Shown here: piece by piece, positions 53,179 through 61,059 of the stretch
Layout of the letters: the number at the start of each line of letters is the position of its first letter
How positions within the stretch are numbered: position 1 is the first letter of the stretch
Assembly: GCA_035517695.1 (NCBI GenBank)
Contig: DATIYI010000041.1
Location: 62,001-126,000 of the forward strand
Length of the DNA stretch: 64,000 bases
Origin: DATFVJ01 sp035517695
Lineage (GTDB): Bacteria > Actinomycetota > Actinomycetes > Streptosporangiales > Streptosporangiaceae
Direction of reading: 5' to 3'
Program-made: the position numbers and the translations under genes
Notes under the pieces: model-generated
Told to the model about the DNA's origin: nothing
Databases searched by the model: none
Seen by the model: only the letters and a program-made list of their open reading frames with translations

Positions 53179-53720
53179 CAGTCCCGCGCGCTCTCGCTGC
53201 GGCCCGCGACGAACCCCTCGCCGGTGACGTCGTAGCGGGTCATCCCGGCCAGCGGCGGAGAGTAGGCGTGCAGGCTTACCGCGGGCGCCGCAGAGTTGTT
53301 TCGCACGTCGTGCACGATGTCGGGCCCGATTTCGCGTGCCTGCCCGGCCCCAATGACAACCGACGCGTCCGGCCGGTGCTCCTCGAGGACACCCCAGGCG
53401 AGCGCGAAAGCGCCTGCCGAGCCGCCATGGTCGTGGAAGCCGGTCGACTGGCCGGGTAGCCAGGTGATCAGCCAGACGTCATAACCGTCGCCCGCGTGGA
53501 TCTGGTCGTACCAGCGCCCATCCGCGTTAAGCCGAACCCGGGAGATCCACTCCTCGGGCCGCGCCGCCAGCGTGCGCGCCGTCTCGGCCAGTTGCTCTGT
53601 GCTCAGTTGCTCTGTGCTCAGTTGCTCTGTGCTCAGCGCCTGTGTGCTCAGCGCCTGTGTGCTCAGCGCCTGTGAGCTTGGCTGCTGCGTGCCCGGTGGC
53701 ACCCCGATTGTGGTGGTCAT
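53175..53720 (-). CDS. cysteine dioxygenase-family cupin with pentapeptide-repeat N-terminus
   Basis: A 181-residue non-haem iron cupin that would oxidise cysteine (or a related thiol) to the sulfinate. Iron ligands: HDHGG (two His) and HDVRNNSAAPAVSLHAYSPP. ATG at 53720; the longer frame lacks support. Residues about 14-43 are six pentapeptide units (ALSTQ x2, ALSTE, QLSTE x2, QLAET) encoded by 15-nt direct repeats. These precede the domain and are probably disordered, an expansion not usual in this family. Confidence 0.9.
   Translation of the reverse strand: MTTTIGVPPGTQQPSSQALSTQALSTQALSTEQLSTEQLSTEQLAETARTLAARPEEWISRVRLNADGRWYDQIHAGDGYDVWLITWLPGQSTGFHDHGGSAGAFALAWGVLEEHRPDASVVIGAGQAREIGPDIVHDVRNNSAAPAVSLHAYSPPLAGMTRYDVTGEGFVAGRSESARDW
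53589..53678. repeat. six 15-nt in-frame repeats inside cysteine dioxygenase gene
   Basis: Three copies of cagttgctctgtgct followed by three of cagcgcctgtg(t/a)gct. Both sets are exact or nearly exact and keep the frame, so copy number may vary by slippage without breaking the gene. Confidence 0.92.
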
Positions 53721-54242
53721 TTTCTGCGTCTCCACATCTGTTCGATCCTTGACCGCCGGTGGCCGGGACGGCCGACATGGCCGTCGTGGCTGTCCGAACC
53801 GGACAGAGCGCGCTGGCCTGCCGGCGCAGGTCGACGTGGAGACGCTGGTGACGATGCGTGCCAATGTGCACGAGGACGATCTTGCCAGATTTCTGAACTA
53901 AATCAATCGCCTTAATCGACTTTTTGTCTGGCCGCGCCTCCGGGGCGGGCGGCCCTCGGCCCAGGCCGGACGCGTGGCCAGCACGGACGGCCAGGTTGCG
54001 CGGCGCACCTACGTCCCCAGCCACGAACGTGCTTTGACGCAGCCCGTCGCACCACCCGGCCCCAGGCTGGCCCCAGGTCCACGGCGGGATCCTGCCATCT
54101 ACCACCAATGTGCGCGTGCCGCGGGCGCAGCGTCAGTGATCCTTATCTCCAACGATCGAGCCGCCAATGACCGGCCCCTACGGCACGCGATGTCGAGACC
54201 ATAAGTGAGCCGCCCACACAGGCCGTTGGGGAAGGGCTTAAT

Positions 54243-54337
54243 CGCCTGCGCAGGCGGACAGCTGTGTCCGGAGAGCCGATGTCCCCTGGTTTGTTGCGTC
54301 GCAAAGCGAAGGGGAACCGTTCAGCCTTTGCTAACGG
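54243..54337 (+). ncRNA. candidate structured RNA: four consecutive hairpins
   Basis: Within 95 nt: palindrome cgcctgcgcaggcg (54243-54256); cggaca-gctg-tgtccg (54255-54270); tccccct-like stem tcccct/aggga with inner ttgc-gtc-gcaa (54282-54315); and ccgttcagc-cttt-gctaacgg (54317-54337, one bulge). The first two share two bases, so they may be alternative folds. It lies in the 752-nt gene-free stretch 53721-54472, upstream of a putative promoter at 54410. It could be a small RNA, a riboswitch-like leader read from an earlier promoter, or a DNA-level element. Family not recognised; the rest of the gap shows nothing else. Confidence 0.4.
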
Positions 54338-54409
54338 CTTGCTTCCGGGCGCCAGACATCTACCCCAACCACGGTTTGTAACTCCTTGAGTTTGGACAAT
54401 TACTTATCG

Positions 54410-54438
54410 TTGACAAGGAGTTCGCGACCTTGCAATAT
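54410..54438 (+). promoter_or_regulatory. putative sigma-70-type promoter of the secreted-protein gene
   Basis: TTGACA at 54410-54415 and CAATAT at 54433-54438 with 17-nt spacing, in a locally AT-rich segment, about 35 nt before the ATG at 54473. The -35 is a perfect consensus. Confidence 0.5.
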
Positions 54439-54472
54439 CTGCCGTGAGCGCGGCCCAAAATCGGGGGGACCA

Positions 54473-55354
54473 ATGCGCAAAATTCCAGCTCGATTGCCTG
54501 CGACGGGGAGGAAACAGCGCAGGCCAGCGGTTATCGGCCTCGGCGCGACAGTGCTGAGCGTCGCGGTAGCCGCGCTAACCGCTCCAGAACTGGCGGTGGC
54601 CTCGACGCACGTCGGCACGGGCACGACGACCAACGGCCCATCCAATGCTTCATCCGCGCCTGCGGTACCGGCTGCGCCGGCGTCATCGATGACGGCGCCT
54701 TCCCGCCCCAGCTCGCCAGCCGCGCACGCCGCGCCTGCACGGCTGGCAAATACCGCCAATCCGGCGACAGGCGCCAGACCGCTCAGCACTCCCGCCGCTC
54801 CCACCCCCGTGCCCACTTCTGTTTCGGCTTCCCCCGCATCCGCACCCGCCGGCACTCCAACCGGGAGCACGATCCTAAGTACGTCGGTTTCGCCGGCCAT
54901 CGCTCTGGTCGACAACACAGCGTCGTTCGCCCTCGACGGCAATGTCGGTGACCAGCCGGTATTTACCTCGGCGGTGGGCTTGACCGTGCTCACCAACCTC
55001 GCCGGCTACAGCGTGACCGTAACGCCCGTGACGGTCGGGGGGTCACTACCGGCCGACGCGACCGGCTCCCTCGTCTCATCGACGGCGCCGACCACCAACA
55101 CCGACACGATCCCGGTGAGCGACATCTCGGTCGAGGAGACCACTGGCACTCCTACGCCGAGCAGCGGCACGGTCATCTCGCCCACCTACACGCCGCTGTC
55201 GAGTACCGGCGTGCAGGTGTACAGCCAGACCGGGCCTTCGGCGAACACAGGCGACGCGCTCAGCAACGACTACGAGTACAGTACGCCGATCCCAGCCGTT
55301 ACCAGGGACACCTATACGGTCCAGCTCGACTATGTCGCCGCGGCTCCCCTCTAA
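54473..55354 (+). CDS. secreted surface protein with WxL-like C-terminal beta domain
   Basis: A 293-residue protein; ATG at 54473 with GGGGGG 5 nt upstream. Signal peptide: basic start (MRKIPARLPATGRKQRR) then a hydrophobic VIGLGATVLSVAVAALTAP. A Ser/Thr/Pro/Ala-rich linker follows, then a C-terminal domain (FALDGNVGDQPVFTSAVGLT, NLAGYSVTVTP, TDTIPVSDISVEE, TPLSSTGVQVYSQTGP, RDTYTVQLDYVAAAPL). This domain matches, block by block, the C-terminal module of the large protein at 43711-47007. Overall layout resembles Firmicutes WxL-domain proteins, though no WxL tripeptide is present. Followed 43 nt later by the DUF916-like gene. Confidence 0.78.
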   Translation: MRKIPARLPATGRKQRRPAVIGLGATVLSVAVAALTAPELAVASTHVGTGTTTNGPSNASSAPAVPAAPASSMTAPSRPSSPAAHAAPARLANTANPATGARPLSTPAAPTPVPTSVSASPASAPAGTPTGSTILSTSVSPAIALVDNTASFALDGNVGDQPVFTSAVGLTVLTNLAGYSVTVTPVTVGGSLPADATGSLVSSTAPTTNTDTIPVSDISVEETTGTPTPSSGTVISPTYTPLSSTGVQVYSQTGPSANTGDALSNDYEYSTPIPAVTRDTYTVQLDYVAAAPL

Positions 55355-55397
55355 CGGCGACGCTTTGCGGGCCTGCGGCAACTAGAAGTGAGGACAT

Positions 55398-56447
55398 GTG
55401 CGTAACCGCCGGAAGCCGCTGCGGGCAGGCCACCTCCGCTGCGGACGTGGCCTCCCCGCGCCGATCGGGGTTGCGTCGCTCGCCGGGGCTCTGAGCGCAG
55501 CAGTTGTCGCTGCCGTTCCCGCCGCCGCGGCGCCGGCGCCCGGCAATCCTGGGATCCCCCATCTACCGGGCGTCGGCATGCTGGTCACCCCGCCCCGCTT
55601 GGTTGTGGCAGCCAGCCAGGTAGCCAAGGTTCAGCAGCTGGAGATAGAGAACAGGGGGAGCGTCCGGCTGGACATAAACACCCAGCTGGAGGGCGTGTCT
55701 CAGCGTGCCGACGGGTCGACCCTGGTCGAGCCGAACGCCCCGTACTCGGCGGTCAACTGGGTCACGGTGGCGCCGGACCACTTCCAGGTCGGCACGGGCA
55801 CCCGACGCTACATTCACGTCCGCTTCCGCGTGCCGTCGAACGCCGAGCCTGGTGACCACAATGTCGCGATCATTTTCATGGAACCGCCGATGGCCGCGAA
55901 GAAGAGCAACAGCAACGCTGGACAACAAAGCAACGTCCGCATCGCGGACGGAATAGGCGTACCGGCCCTTATCACGGTGCCAGGTCCAGTGATCGACGAC
56001 GTGAGCATCACCCGTCTGAAGGCGCCGGGATTTTCCGCTGGCGGGCCCATTCCGCTTGCCGCGACGGTGCGCGAATCGGGTGACGTCCATCATAGCTTTG
56101 TCGGCGCAGGCAACCGGCTTGAGGCACGGGCGGGCCGGGCAATAGTGATGTTTCCGCCTTTCGCGGTGCTACGCGGATCAACGGTCACCCTCGCCGCCAA
56201 ATGGACGCACCCTCCGCTGATGTGCGTCTGCCACCTCACGACGGCCGTGGCAACGGGCGGACACCGCAGCATCGCTACCGCGACCGTCGTCATCTTCCCG
56301 CTCGTGCGCGCGCTCGCCGCGCTCGCCGCGCTCGCCGCGCTGGTGGTCGCTTTCCTGCTGCTGCGTCGCCGCCAGGGCCGCAGGCTCGCGGCCGCCTACG
56401 AGGCCGGCCGCCAGGCCGGCCTCGATGACGGCGCCCCGCCCGACTAG
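55398..56447 (+). CDS. membrane-anchored DUF916/WxL-binding-like protein
   Basis: A 349-residue protein with a GTG start (GAGGA upstream). Signal peptide (GVASLAGALSAAVVAAVPAAAA), then an immunoglobulin-like beta domain: GMLVTPPRLVVAASQVAKVQ, LEIENRGSVRLDINTQLEGV, YIHVRFRVPSNAEPGDHNVA, IIFMEPP. The pattern (N-terminal profile, 'ENRGS', 'P..A.PGDHN..I.F') is like the peptidoglycan-binding WxL_PPD domain of DUF916 proteins. A second beta domain (180-300, with CVC), one C-terminal TM (ALAALAALAALVVAFLLLRR) and a short cytosolic tail follow. Likely the membrane partner of the protein encoded just upstream. Confidence 0.75.
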   Translation: MRNRRKPLRAGHLRCGRGLPAPIGVASLAGALSAAVVAAVPAAAAPAPGNPGIPHLPGVGMLVTPPRLVVAASQVAKVQQLEIENRGSVRLDINTQLEGVSQRADGSTLVEPNAPYSAVNWVTVAPDHFQVGTGTRRYIHVRFRVPSNAEPGDHNVAIIFMEPPMAAKKSNSNAGQQSNVRIADGIGVPALITVPGPVIDDVSITRLKAPGFSAGGPIPLAATVRESGDVHHSFVGAGNRLEARAGRAIVMFPPFAVLRGSTVTLAAKWTHPPLMCVCHLTTAVATGGHRSIATATVVIFPLVRALAALAALAALVVAFLLLRRRQGRRLAAAYEAGRQAGLDDGAPPD

Positions 56448-56494
56448 GCTGGCCCGACGCGCAAGGCACAAGAGGAATATTCCCGCACGGGACA

Positions 56495-56534
56495 GCCGCG
56501 GATCGCGTGGGCTATAGCGCACGCGATCCGCGGC
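56495..56534. terminator. strong 15-bp hairpin between convergent genes
   Basis: Arms gccgcggatcgcgtg (56495-56509) and its exact complement (56520-56534) flank a 10-nt loop containing the palindrome gctatagc. It lies between the convergent DUF916-like and GH2 genes and can serve both. A 15-nt direct repeat (taaaggaactgccgc, twice) overlaps the GH2 stop just after it. Confidence 0.75.
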
Positions 56535-56578
56535 GTTCGTGGGCCGCCGCTCGGCACTTCTCTAAAGGAACTGCCGCC

Positions 56579-59050
56579 CTAAAGGAACTGCCGCGACGGC
56601 GCGGGCGGCACCGCGGCTATCCGAACCGCGTTCCGGCCGAGGACGCGATGCATCCCGGTCACCTCGATCGTGCCGACCTGCCCGGGAAGCGAGCGGACAA
56701 GCGCCCCACCGACGCCGCCGTTGTCCCCGAACGGGAACGGGGTGTCACCCACGAGCACGGCCGGTCCGGTCAGTGCCAGGCTTACCTCGCCGGTGGCATG
56801 CGGACGCCGGTGCCCGTACGAATCCACCGCCCGAAACGTAACACGGGTCGCGTCCGACCCGTCGGCCACAATAGTAGCGTGATCGGCTGTCATCTCAAGT
56901 CCGTCACCAGCCGGGTTCGCGGACATCCGCACGACCTCGACCACCGTGCCTGCCAGGTACCCGTCGATGCGAAGTTCGGGCAGGGCTGCCGCGGCGGCAC
57001 CGCGGCCGATGGTGAGATCCACGAACACCGGCGGATACGCCAGGCTACCGAACCGCTCCGTATCGGGCACGCAGGTCGCGAAATGCGCCCCTGCGACGTA
57101 GATCTCCAGCCGGTCGCAGTTGGTCGCGATCATCGCGCCTGGCCCGGGACCTTGCTGCGGCGAGCCGGGCCCGAAGTCCCAGCAGAAGACCGGCAGGATC
57201 ACCGGGCGCACCCGTGGGTCGACCTGTGACCGGTAGAACGCCGCACCTGGCTTGGGCACGCGGAACGTGTCCAGTACCCCTGGCCATTTGAGGTTCTCGA
57301 AATGGTGGCCGTGCAGCGAGGGGTAGTCGAAGCCCGCCCAGCCGAGCAGGCCGCAGTAGCCCGGGTTGGATCTCGCGATGTCGTGCACCTGGGCGTGCAT
57401 GACCGCCTGCTTCGCGAGCACCTCGTCCGGGTCGGTCCAGCGGAAGTAGGGCGGCCCGTCCAGCGCGCCGACCGCCTCGGTGACGAGATAGGGCAGGCCG
57501 GGCATGGGCGGAAGCAATGTCGCGTTGCCGCTGGTTGAGTGGTAGTCGTCAAAGGCGAACACGTCCTGCGCCCAGTCCGATATCGAGTACACGTCCACCG
57601 CCCCTGACGTCTGCCGCGAGCCGTCCAGGTGGCCGGCAAGCTGCCGGGTCTGCTGGTACAGCGCCACGTAGTCCGCGGTCTCGTTCAGCCGGGTGCCCCA
57701 GATGATCACCGAGGGCCGGTTGCGGTCCCGGATCACCATGTCGCGCACGTTCGCGACGACGAGGTCCTGCCAGGCCGTGTCGCCGATGTACTGCCAGCCG
57801 GGCGGCTCCTCCCAGACCATCAAGCCGAGCTCGTCGCAGGCGTCGAGGAAATGCGGCGACTGCGGGTAGTGGGAGCAGCGGACCATGTTGCAGTTGAGTT
57901 CGCGCTTGAGGATCTCCGCGTCCCTGCGCTGCAGCCGCGCGGACGTCGCCTGGCCGGCGAAGGGGAAGTGCTGGTGCCGGTTGAGGCCGAAGATCGGTGT
58001 GCGGGTGCCGTTCAGGTAGAAGCCGTCCGGCTGGAATGTCGCCTCGCGGAAACCGATCCTGGCCGAGACGCAGTGGCTACCGCGGCCGGGCACGGCGAGC
58101 GTCGCCTGCACCGTGTACAACGCGGGCGTGTCGGGCGACCACAAGGTCACGTCGCCGATGCGGGTGAGGCAGAGGGAGACGGCCGCATCCGATAGCGCCA
58201 CGGTCGTGGCCGCAGTGGCTAGGGGTTTCGAGCCGTCGAGCAACTCGACGCCGATCTGCGCCCTCGCCCCGGCCGCGCTGCCCGCATCGATAGTGCACTG
58301 CACCTCAACGCGCCTGCCTGGGCTCAGTACGTCGGCGGGCCTGGCGAAGAGGGCGGAAATGTGTGCCTCGGGCACCACCCGCAGCCGCACGTCGCGGTAG
58401 ATGCCGCCCGGCTGCAGATAGTCGACGGCGGCGGCGCCACCAGGCGCGCCCTCCGGCGGTACGGGCAGCCACCGTGCGTCCACCACCACGGCGAGCACGT
58501 TGTCGCCGGGAACCAGGTGGCCGGTCAACTCTGCCGACCATGGCAGGTACCCGCCCTGGTGCGCGGCGACCGTGGTGCCGTTGAGCAGGACGGTCGCGTT
58601 CACCATGACCCCGTCGAAATCCACGAACGTCCGGCCGCCGCCCAGTGCCGCATCATCGAAATGGCGGCGGTAGATCCACACATTTTCCCACGCCGAATGG
58701 TCCCAATCCCGCCAGGACAGCGGCGTGACCGCATGTGGCAGCGTGACACGGCTGAATGCCTTGTCGTCATAGCCTGGCGCCGCGGCACCATCCACGTAAA
58801 GGCCGCCAAAAAGCCATTCATGGTTGAATTCGTATGCCGGAGCCGTACAGCTCCGGTCCGGGGCGGCCCGTCCGCCGCCCACCGCCTCGGCCGATCCGGA
58901 ACCGAGTACCGGCAGGCCGGCGAGTGCCGCGCCGCCGATAACACCGCGACGCAAGATGGCGCGCCTTGACGGCAAGGAGCGCGCACGCGCCCCGGCGGCG
59001 TTCTGCTCCGGTGCGGCGACGTCAGTGCGGCGGATTACTGGGAAAGTCAC
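56579..59050 (-). CDS. Tat-exported glycoside hydrolase family 2 enzyme
   Basis: An 823-residue beta-galactosidase/beta-glucuronidase-like enzyme. GTG start at 59050. The Tat signal is SRRAILRRGVIGGAALAGLP, so it is folded in the cytoplasm and exported. Domain order: jelly-roll sugar-binding (YRRHFDDAALGGGRTFVDFD, YLPWSAELTGHLVPGDN), Ig-like, TIM barrel (GLNRHQHFPFAGQATS; LKRELNCNMVRCSHYPQSPH), then further beta domains. The acid/base Glu is in SVIIWGTRLNETAD and the nucleophile Glu in YLVTEAVG. The acid/base loop (GTRLNET) departs from the common SLGNES form. Substrate not determined. Confidence 0.9.
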   Translation of the reverse strand: MTFPVIRRTDVAAPEQNAAGARARSLPSRRAILRRGVIGGAALAGLPVLGSGSAEAVGGGRAAPDRSCTAPAYEFNHEWLFGGLYVDGAAAPGYDDKAFSRVTLPHAVTPLSWRDWDHSAWENVWIYRRHFDDAALGGGRTFVDFDGVMVNATVLLNGTTVAAHQGGYLPWSAELTGHLVPGDNVLAVVVDARWLPVPPEGAPGGAAAVDYLQPGGIYRDVRLRVVPEAHISALFARPADVLSPGRRVEVQCTIDAGSAAGARAQIGVELLDGSKPLATAATTVALSDAAVSLCLTRIGDVTLWSPDTPALYTVQATLAVPGRGSHCVSARIGFREATFQPDGFYLNGTRTPIFGLNRHQHFPFAGQATSARLQRRDAEILKRELNCNMVRCSHYPQSPHFLDACDELGLMVWEEPPGWQYIGDTAWQDLVVANVRDMVIRDRNRPSVIIWGTRLNETADYVALYQQTRQLAGHLDGSRQTSGAVDVYSISDWAQDVFAFDDYHSTSGNATLLPPMPGLPYLVTEAVGALDGPPYFRWTDPDEVLAKQAVMHAQVHDIARSNPGYCGLLGWAGFDYPSLHGHHFENLKWPGVLDTFRVPKPGAAFYRSQVDPRVRPVILPVFCWDFGPGSPQQGPGPGAMIATNCDRLEIYVAGAHFATCVPDTERFGSLAYPPVFVDLTIGRGAAAAALPELRIDGYLAGTVVEVVRMSANPAGDGLEMTADHATIVADGSDATRVTFRAVDSYGHRRPHATGEVSLALTGPAVLVGDTPFPFGDNGGVGGALVRSLPGQVGTIEVTGMHRVLGRNAVRIAAVPPAPSRQFL

Positions 59051-59311
59051 GGCATCAAATTGATGGAATCAGCCCAACAGGGAAAAGGAGTGCATTACGA
59101 AACTACAGCTAATCGCTTTCCTGATGAGCGTAACTGCCGCCGACAGCGCTCCGCCACATTTCATTGCTGGAATCGCGGGAATACTCGCCGCAGGCTTCGG
59201 AAAACCAGGGGCGGCGGGGTCACGGCCACTCCCGGTTCTCGCGCCGGCTCTGCACCGTTCCCCGCCGCCCGGTGACGCCTCCCGTCAGACGGCGCCCGGC
59301 GGGAAACCGGC

Positions 59312-59953
59312 TCAGGAAGCCGGTGGCATCAGCACGGTGTCGATGATGTAGACCGTCGCGTTTGCGGTCCGGACGTTGCCGCACAGCACGTGCGCGTTGT
59401 TGATCTCGTAGTTGCCGCCCATGGAGGCGGGCTTAACAGTGGCGCCTTCGAGCGTTTTCAGCGGCGTGCCGCTGGCAAGCTGCGTCGGGGTGTAACGACC
59501 GGAGACCACGTGATAGGTGAGGACCTTCGTGAGTTCCGCCTTGTCGGCCAGCACCTTCTTCAGGGTCGGGGCCGGGATCTTGGCAAAGGCCGCGTTGCCG
59601 GGCGCGAAGACGGTGATGTTTGACGCGGAGTCGAGCGTGCCGGCCAGGCCCGCCTGCTTGACGGCGGTGACGAGGGTGGCGAGCATCGGATTGCTGGCAG
59701 CGGCGGTGGCGACGGGTGCGGCGGCCATGCCGTTGAAGCTACCTGATCCCGTTGCGGGCACCGTTCTGCAGGCCGAACCGAACGGGGCGCCACCCGCGGC
59801 CTCGCCACTGGCGGTCGCGGCCGGTGCCGCCGACGATGCCACGGCGGCAGGCGATGCCGACGAAGAGCTTGATGTACCGCCCGAACTGCAGGCGGCGGCC
59901 CCGAGCGCGAGGCAGACGGCGGCAACGGCGATGCCGAGTACACGTTGTTTCAC
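59312..59953 (-). CDS. fasciclin (FAS1)-domain lipoprotein
   Basis: A 213-residue secreted protein related to mycobacterial MPT70/MPT83. The GTG at 59953 begins VKQRVLGIAVAAVCLALGAA and continues ACSSGG, giving a lipobox-type cysteine, followed by a Ser/Ala-rich linker. One FAS1 domain: NPMLATLVTAVKQAGLAGTL, NITVFAPGNAAFAKIP (H1 motif), LTYHVVSGRYTPTQL (YH motif) and ATVYIIDTVLMPP (H2). In mycobacteria this family is controlled by SigK; here a sigK-rskA remnant is divergent, 40 nt away. Confidence 0.92.
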   Translation of the reverse strand: MKQRVLGIAVAAVCLALGAAACSSGGTSSSSSASPAAVASSAAPAATASGEAAGGAPFGSACRTVPATGSGSFNGMAAAPVATAAASNPMLATLVTAVKQAGLAGTLDSASNITVFAPGNAAFAKIPAPTLKKVLADKAELTKVLTYHVVSGRYTPTQLASGTPLKTLEGATVKPASMGGNYEINNAHVLCGNVRTANATVYIIDTVLMPPAS

Positions 59954-59992
59954 GATTCCCCCTCTGTGACGGTCACTTGCTGTTACTGGTTT

Positions 59993-60799
59993 GTGGCTGA
60001 GGCCGCGCACCACGCGCGGACGCTGTGGCGGACAGCCGCCCGGTTCGACGCCTCAAGGGGCACCGCGGCGACCTGGATCCTGACGATCGCCCATCGCCGC
60101 GCGATCGACCGGGTGCGGTCCGTAACGGCTTCGGCGCAGCGTGAGCAGCGGATCGCCGCGGCCACGGTAGGCCCGGACGAGGTGGCCGACATGGTGGAGG
60201 CCACGCTTGACCGTGAGCGCGTGCGCCGCTGCCTGGACGGCCTCACCGAGTTGCAGCATGAGTCGATCACGCTTGCCTGCTACGGGGGATATAGCCACCG
60301 GCAGGTCGCGGGCCTGCTCGGTGTCGCGCTCGGCACGATCAAAACCAGGATCCGTGACGGGCTGATACGGATGCGCGACTGCATGGGGGGTGCAGTGGTG
60401 AAACTGCTCCGCCATGACCTGCACATCCTTAACGGCGCCTACGCCCTGGACGCATTGGAAGGCGCCGAACGCGACCGGTTCGAACACCATCTGCACCGCT
60501 GCCAGCCCTGCGCGCATGAGGTCGGCGGGCTCAGGGAGACGGCCACCAGGCTCGCTATGGCGGTAGCCGTCGTCCCGCCACCCGCGCTGCGCGGCCGGGT
60601 CCTCGCCGCCCTCGCGCGCACCCGCCAGGCCCCCCCGGTCATCGACTCGCAGCCGCGGACGGCGCACCGCCCCGCCCGGGTTCCGCGCCTGGCCGCGGCT
60701 GCGGCCGCGGTCGGCATCGCGGCGGCAGCCATCCTCGGCCTGGCGCAGGTCCGCACGCAGGACAGGCTCGACCATGCCCGGGCCATGGCGGCACCGTAA
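59993..60799 (+). CDS. truncated SigK-type sigma factor fused to shortened RskA-type anti-sigma factor
   Basis: A single frame (about 268 residues from the GTG at 59993). Residues 8-~135 match SigK from region 2.3 on (WRTAARFDASRGTAATWILT, IAHRRAIDRVRS) through region 4 (ACYGGYSHRQVAGLLGVALG, TIKTRIRDGLIRMRDCM). Region 2.1-2.2, needed for core binding, is missing. Without a stop it continues into RskA (HDLHILNGAYALDALEGAER), with the zinc motif HLHRCQPC and one TM (LAAAAAAVGIAAAAILGLAQ), then ends only ~18 residues later, lacking the extracytoplasmic domain. It may be a decaying gene or a membrane-tethered regulator; I favour decay. Confidence 0.75.
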   Translation: MAEAAHHARTLWRTAARFDASRGTAATWILTIAHRRAIDRVRSVTASAQREQRIAAATVGPDEVADMVEATLDRERVRRCLDGLTELQHESITLACYGGYSHRQVAGLLGVALGTIKTRIRDGLIRMRDCMGGAVVKLLRHDLHILNGAYALDALEGAERDRFEHHLHRCQPCAHEVGGLRETATRLAMAVAVVPPPALRGRVLAALARTRQAPPVIDSQPRTAHRPARVPRLAAAAAAVGIAAAAILGLAQVRTQDRLDHARAMAAP

Positions 60800-61059
60800 C
60801 TGACACCCTATGGACCCGCCGTGGACCCGCCTGAGGTTACGCGGGCACGTTGTCCGATCAGAAATTAACAGAAATAAAATAAAGCAGCCAGTGCTTCTTC
60901 TCCGGATAGTTGCAATACATATTTCGCTATCGGCTGACCTCTGTAAACGCACGTACGCGCCGGAGGTCAAGAGGTCTCCCATGCATGGTGAATATGTCCG
61001 GACGACACGGCGTGTATATGCTAGGAGTTGCTACCTGGCAATTTAAGGGAGGTATCCTT

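Noticed and set aside
53589..53678. Short direct repeats considered as a CRISPR array
   Set aside because: Units are contiguous 15-mers without spacers and keep the coding frame of the cysteine dioxygenase.
54220..54360. Assignment of the hairpin array to the ydaO (c-di-AMP) riboswitch
   Set aside because: Only short strings recall that family; the conserved core is not recognisable and a consensus promoter lies downstream of the array.
59051..59311. Short plus-strand frames such as 59060-59275 and 59124-59351
   Set aside because: No domain and no convincing translation signals; one frame reads through the fasciclin stop region.
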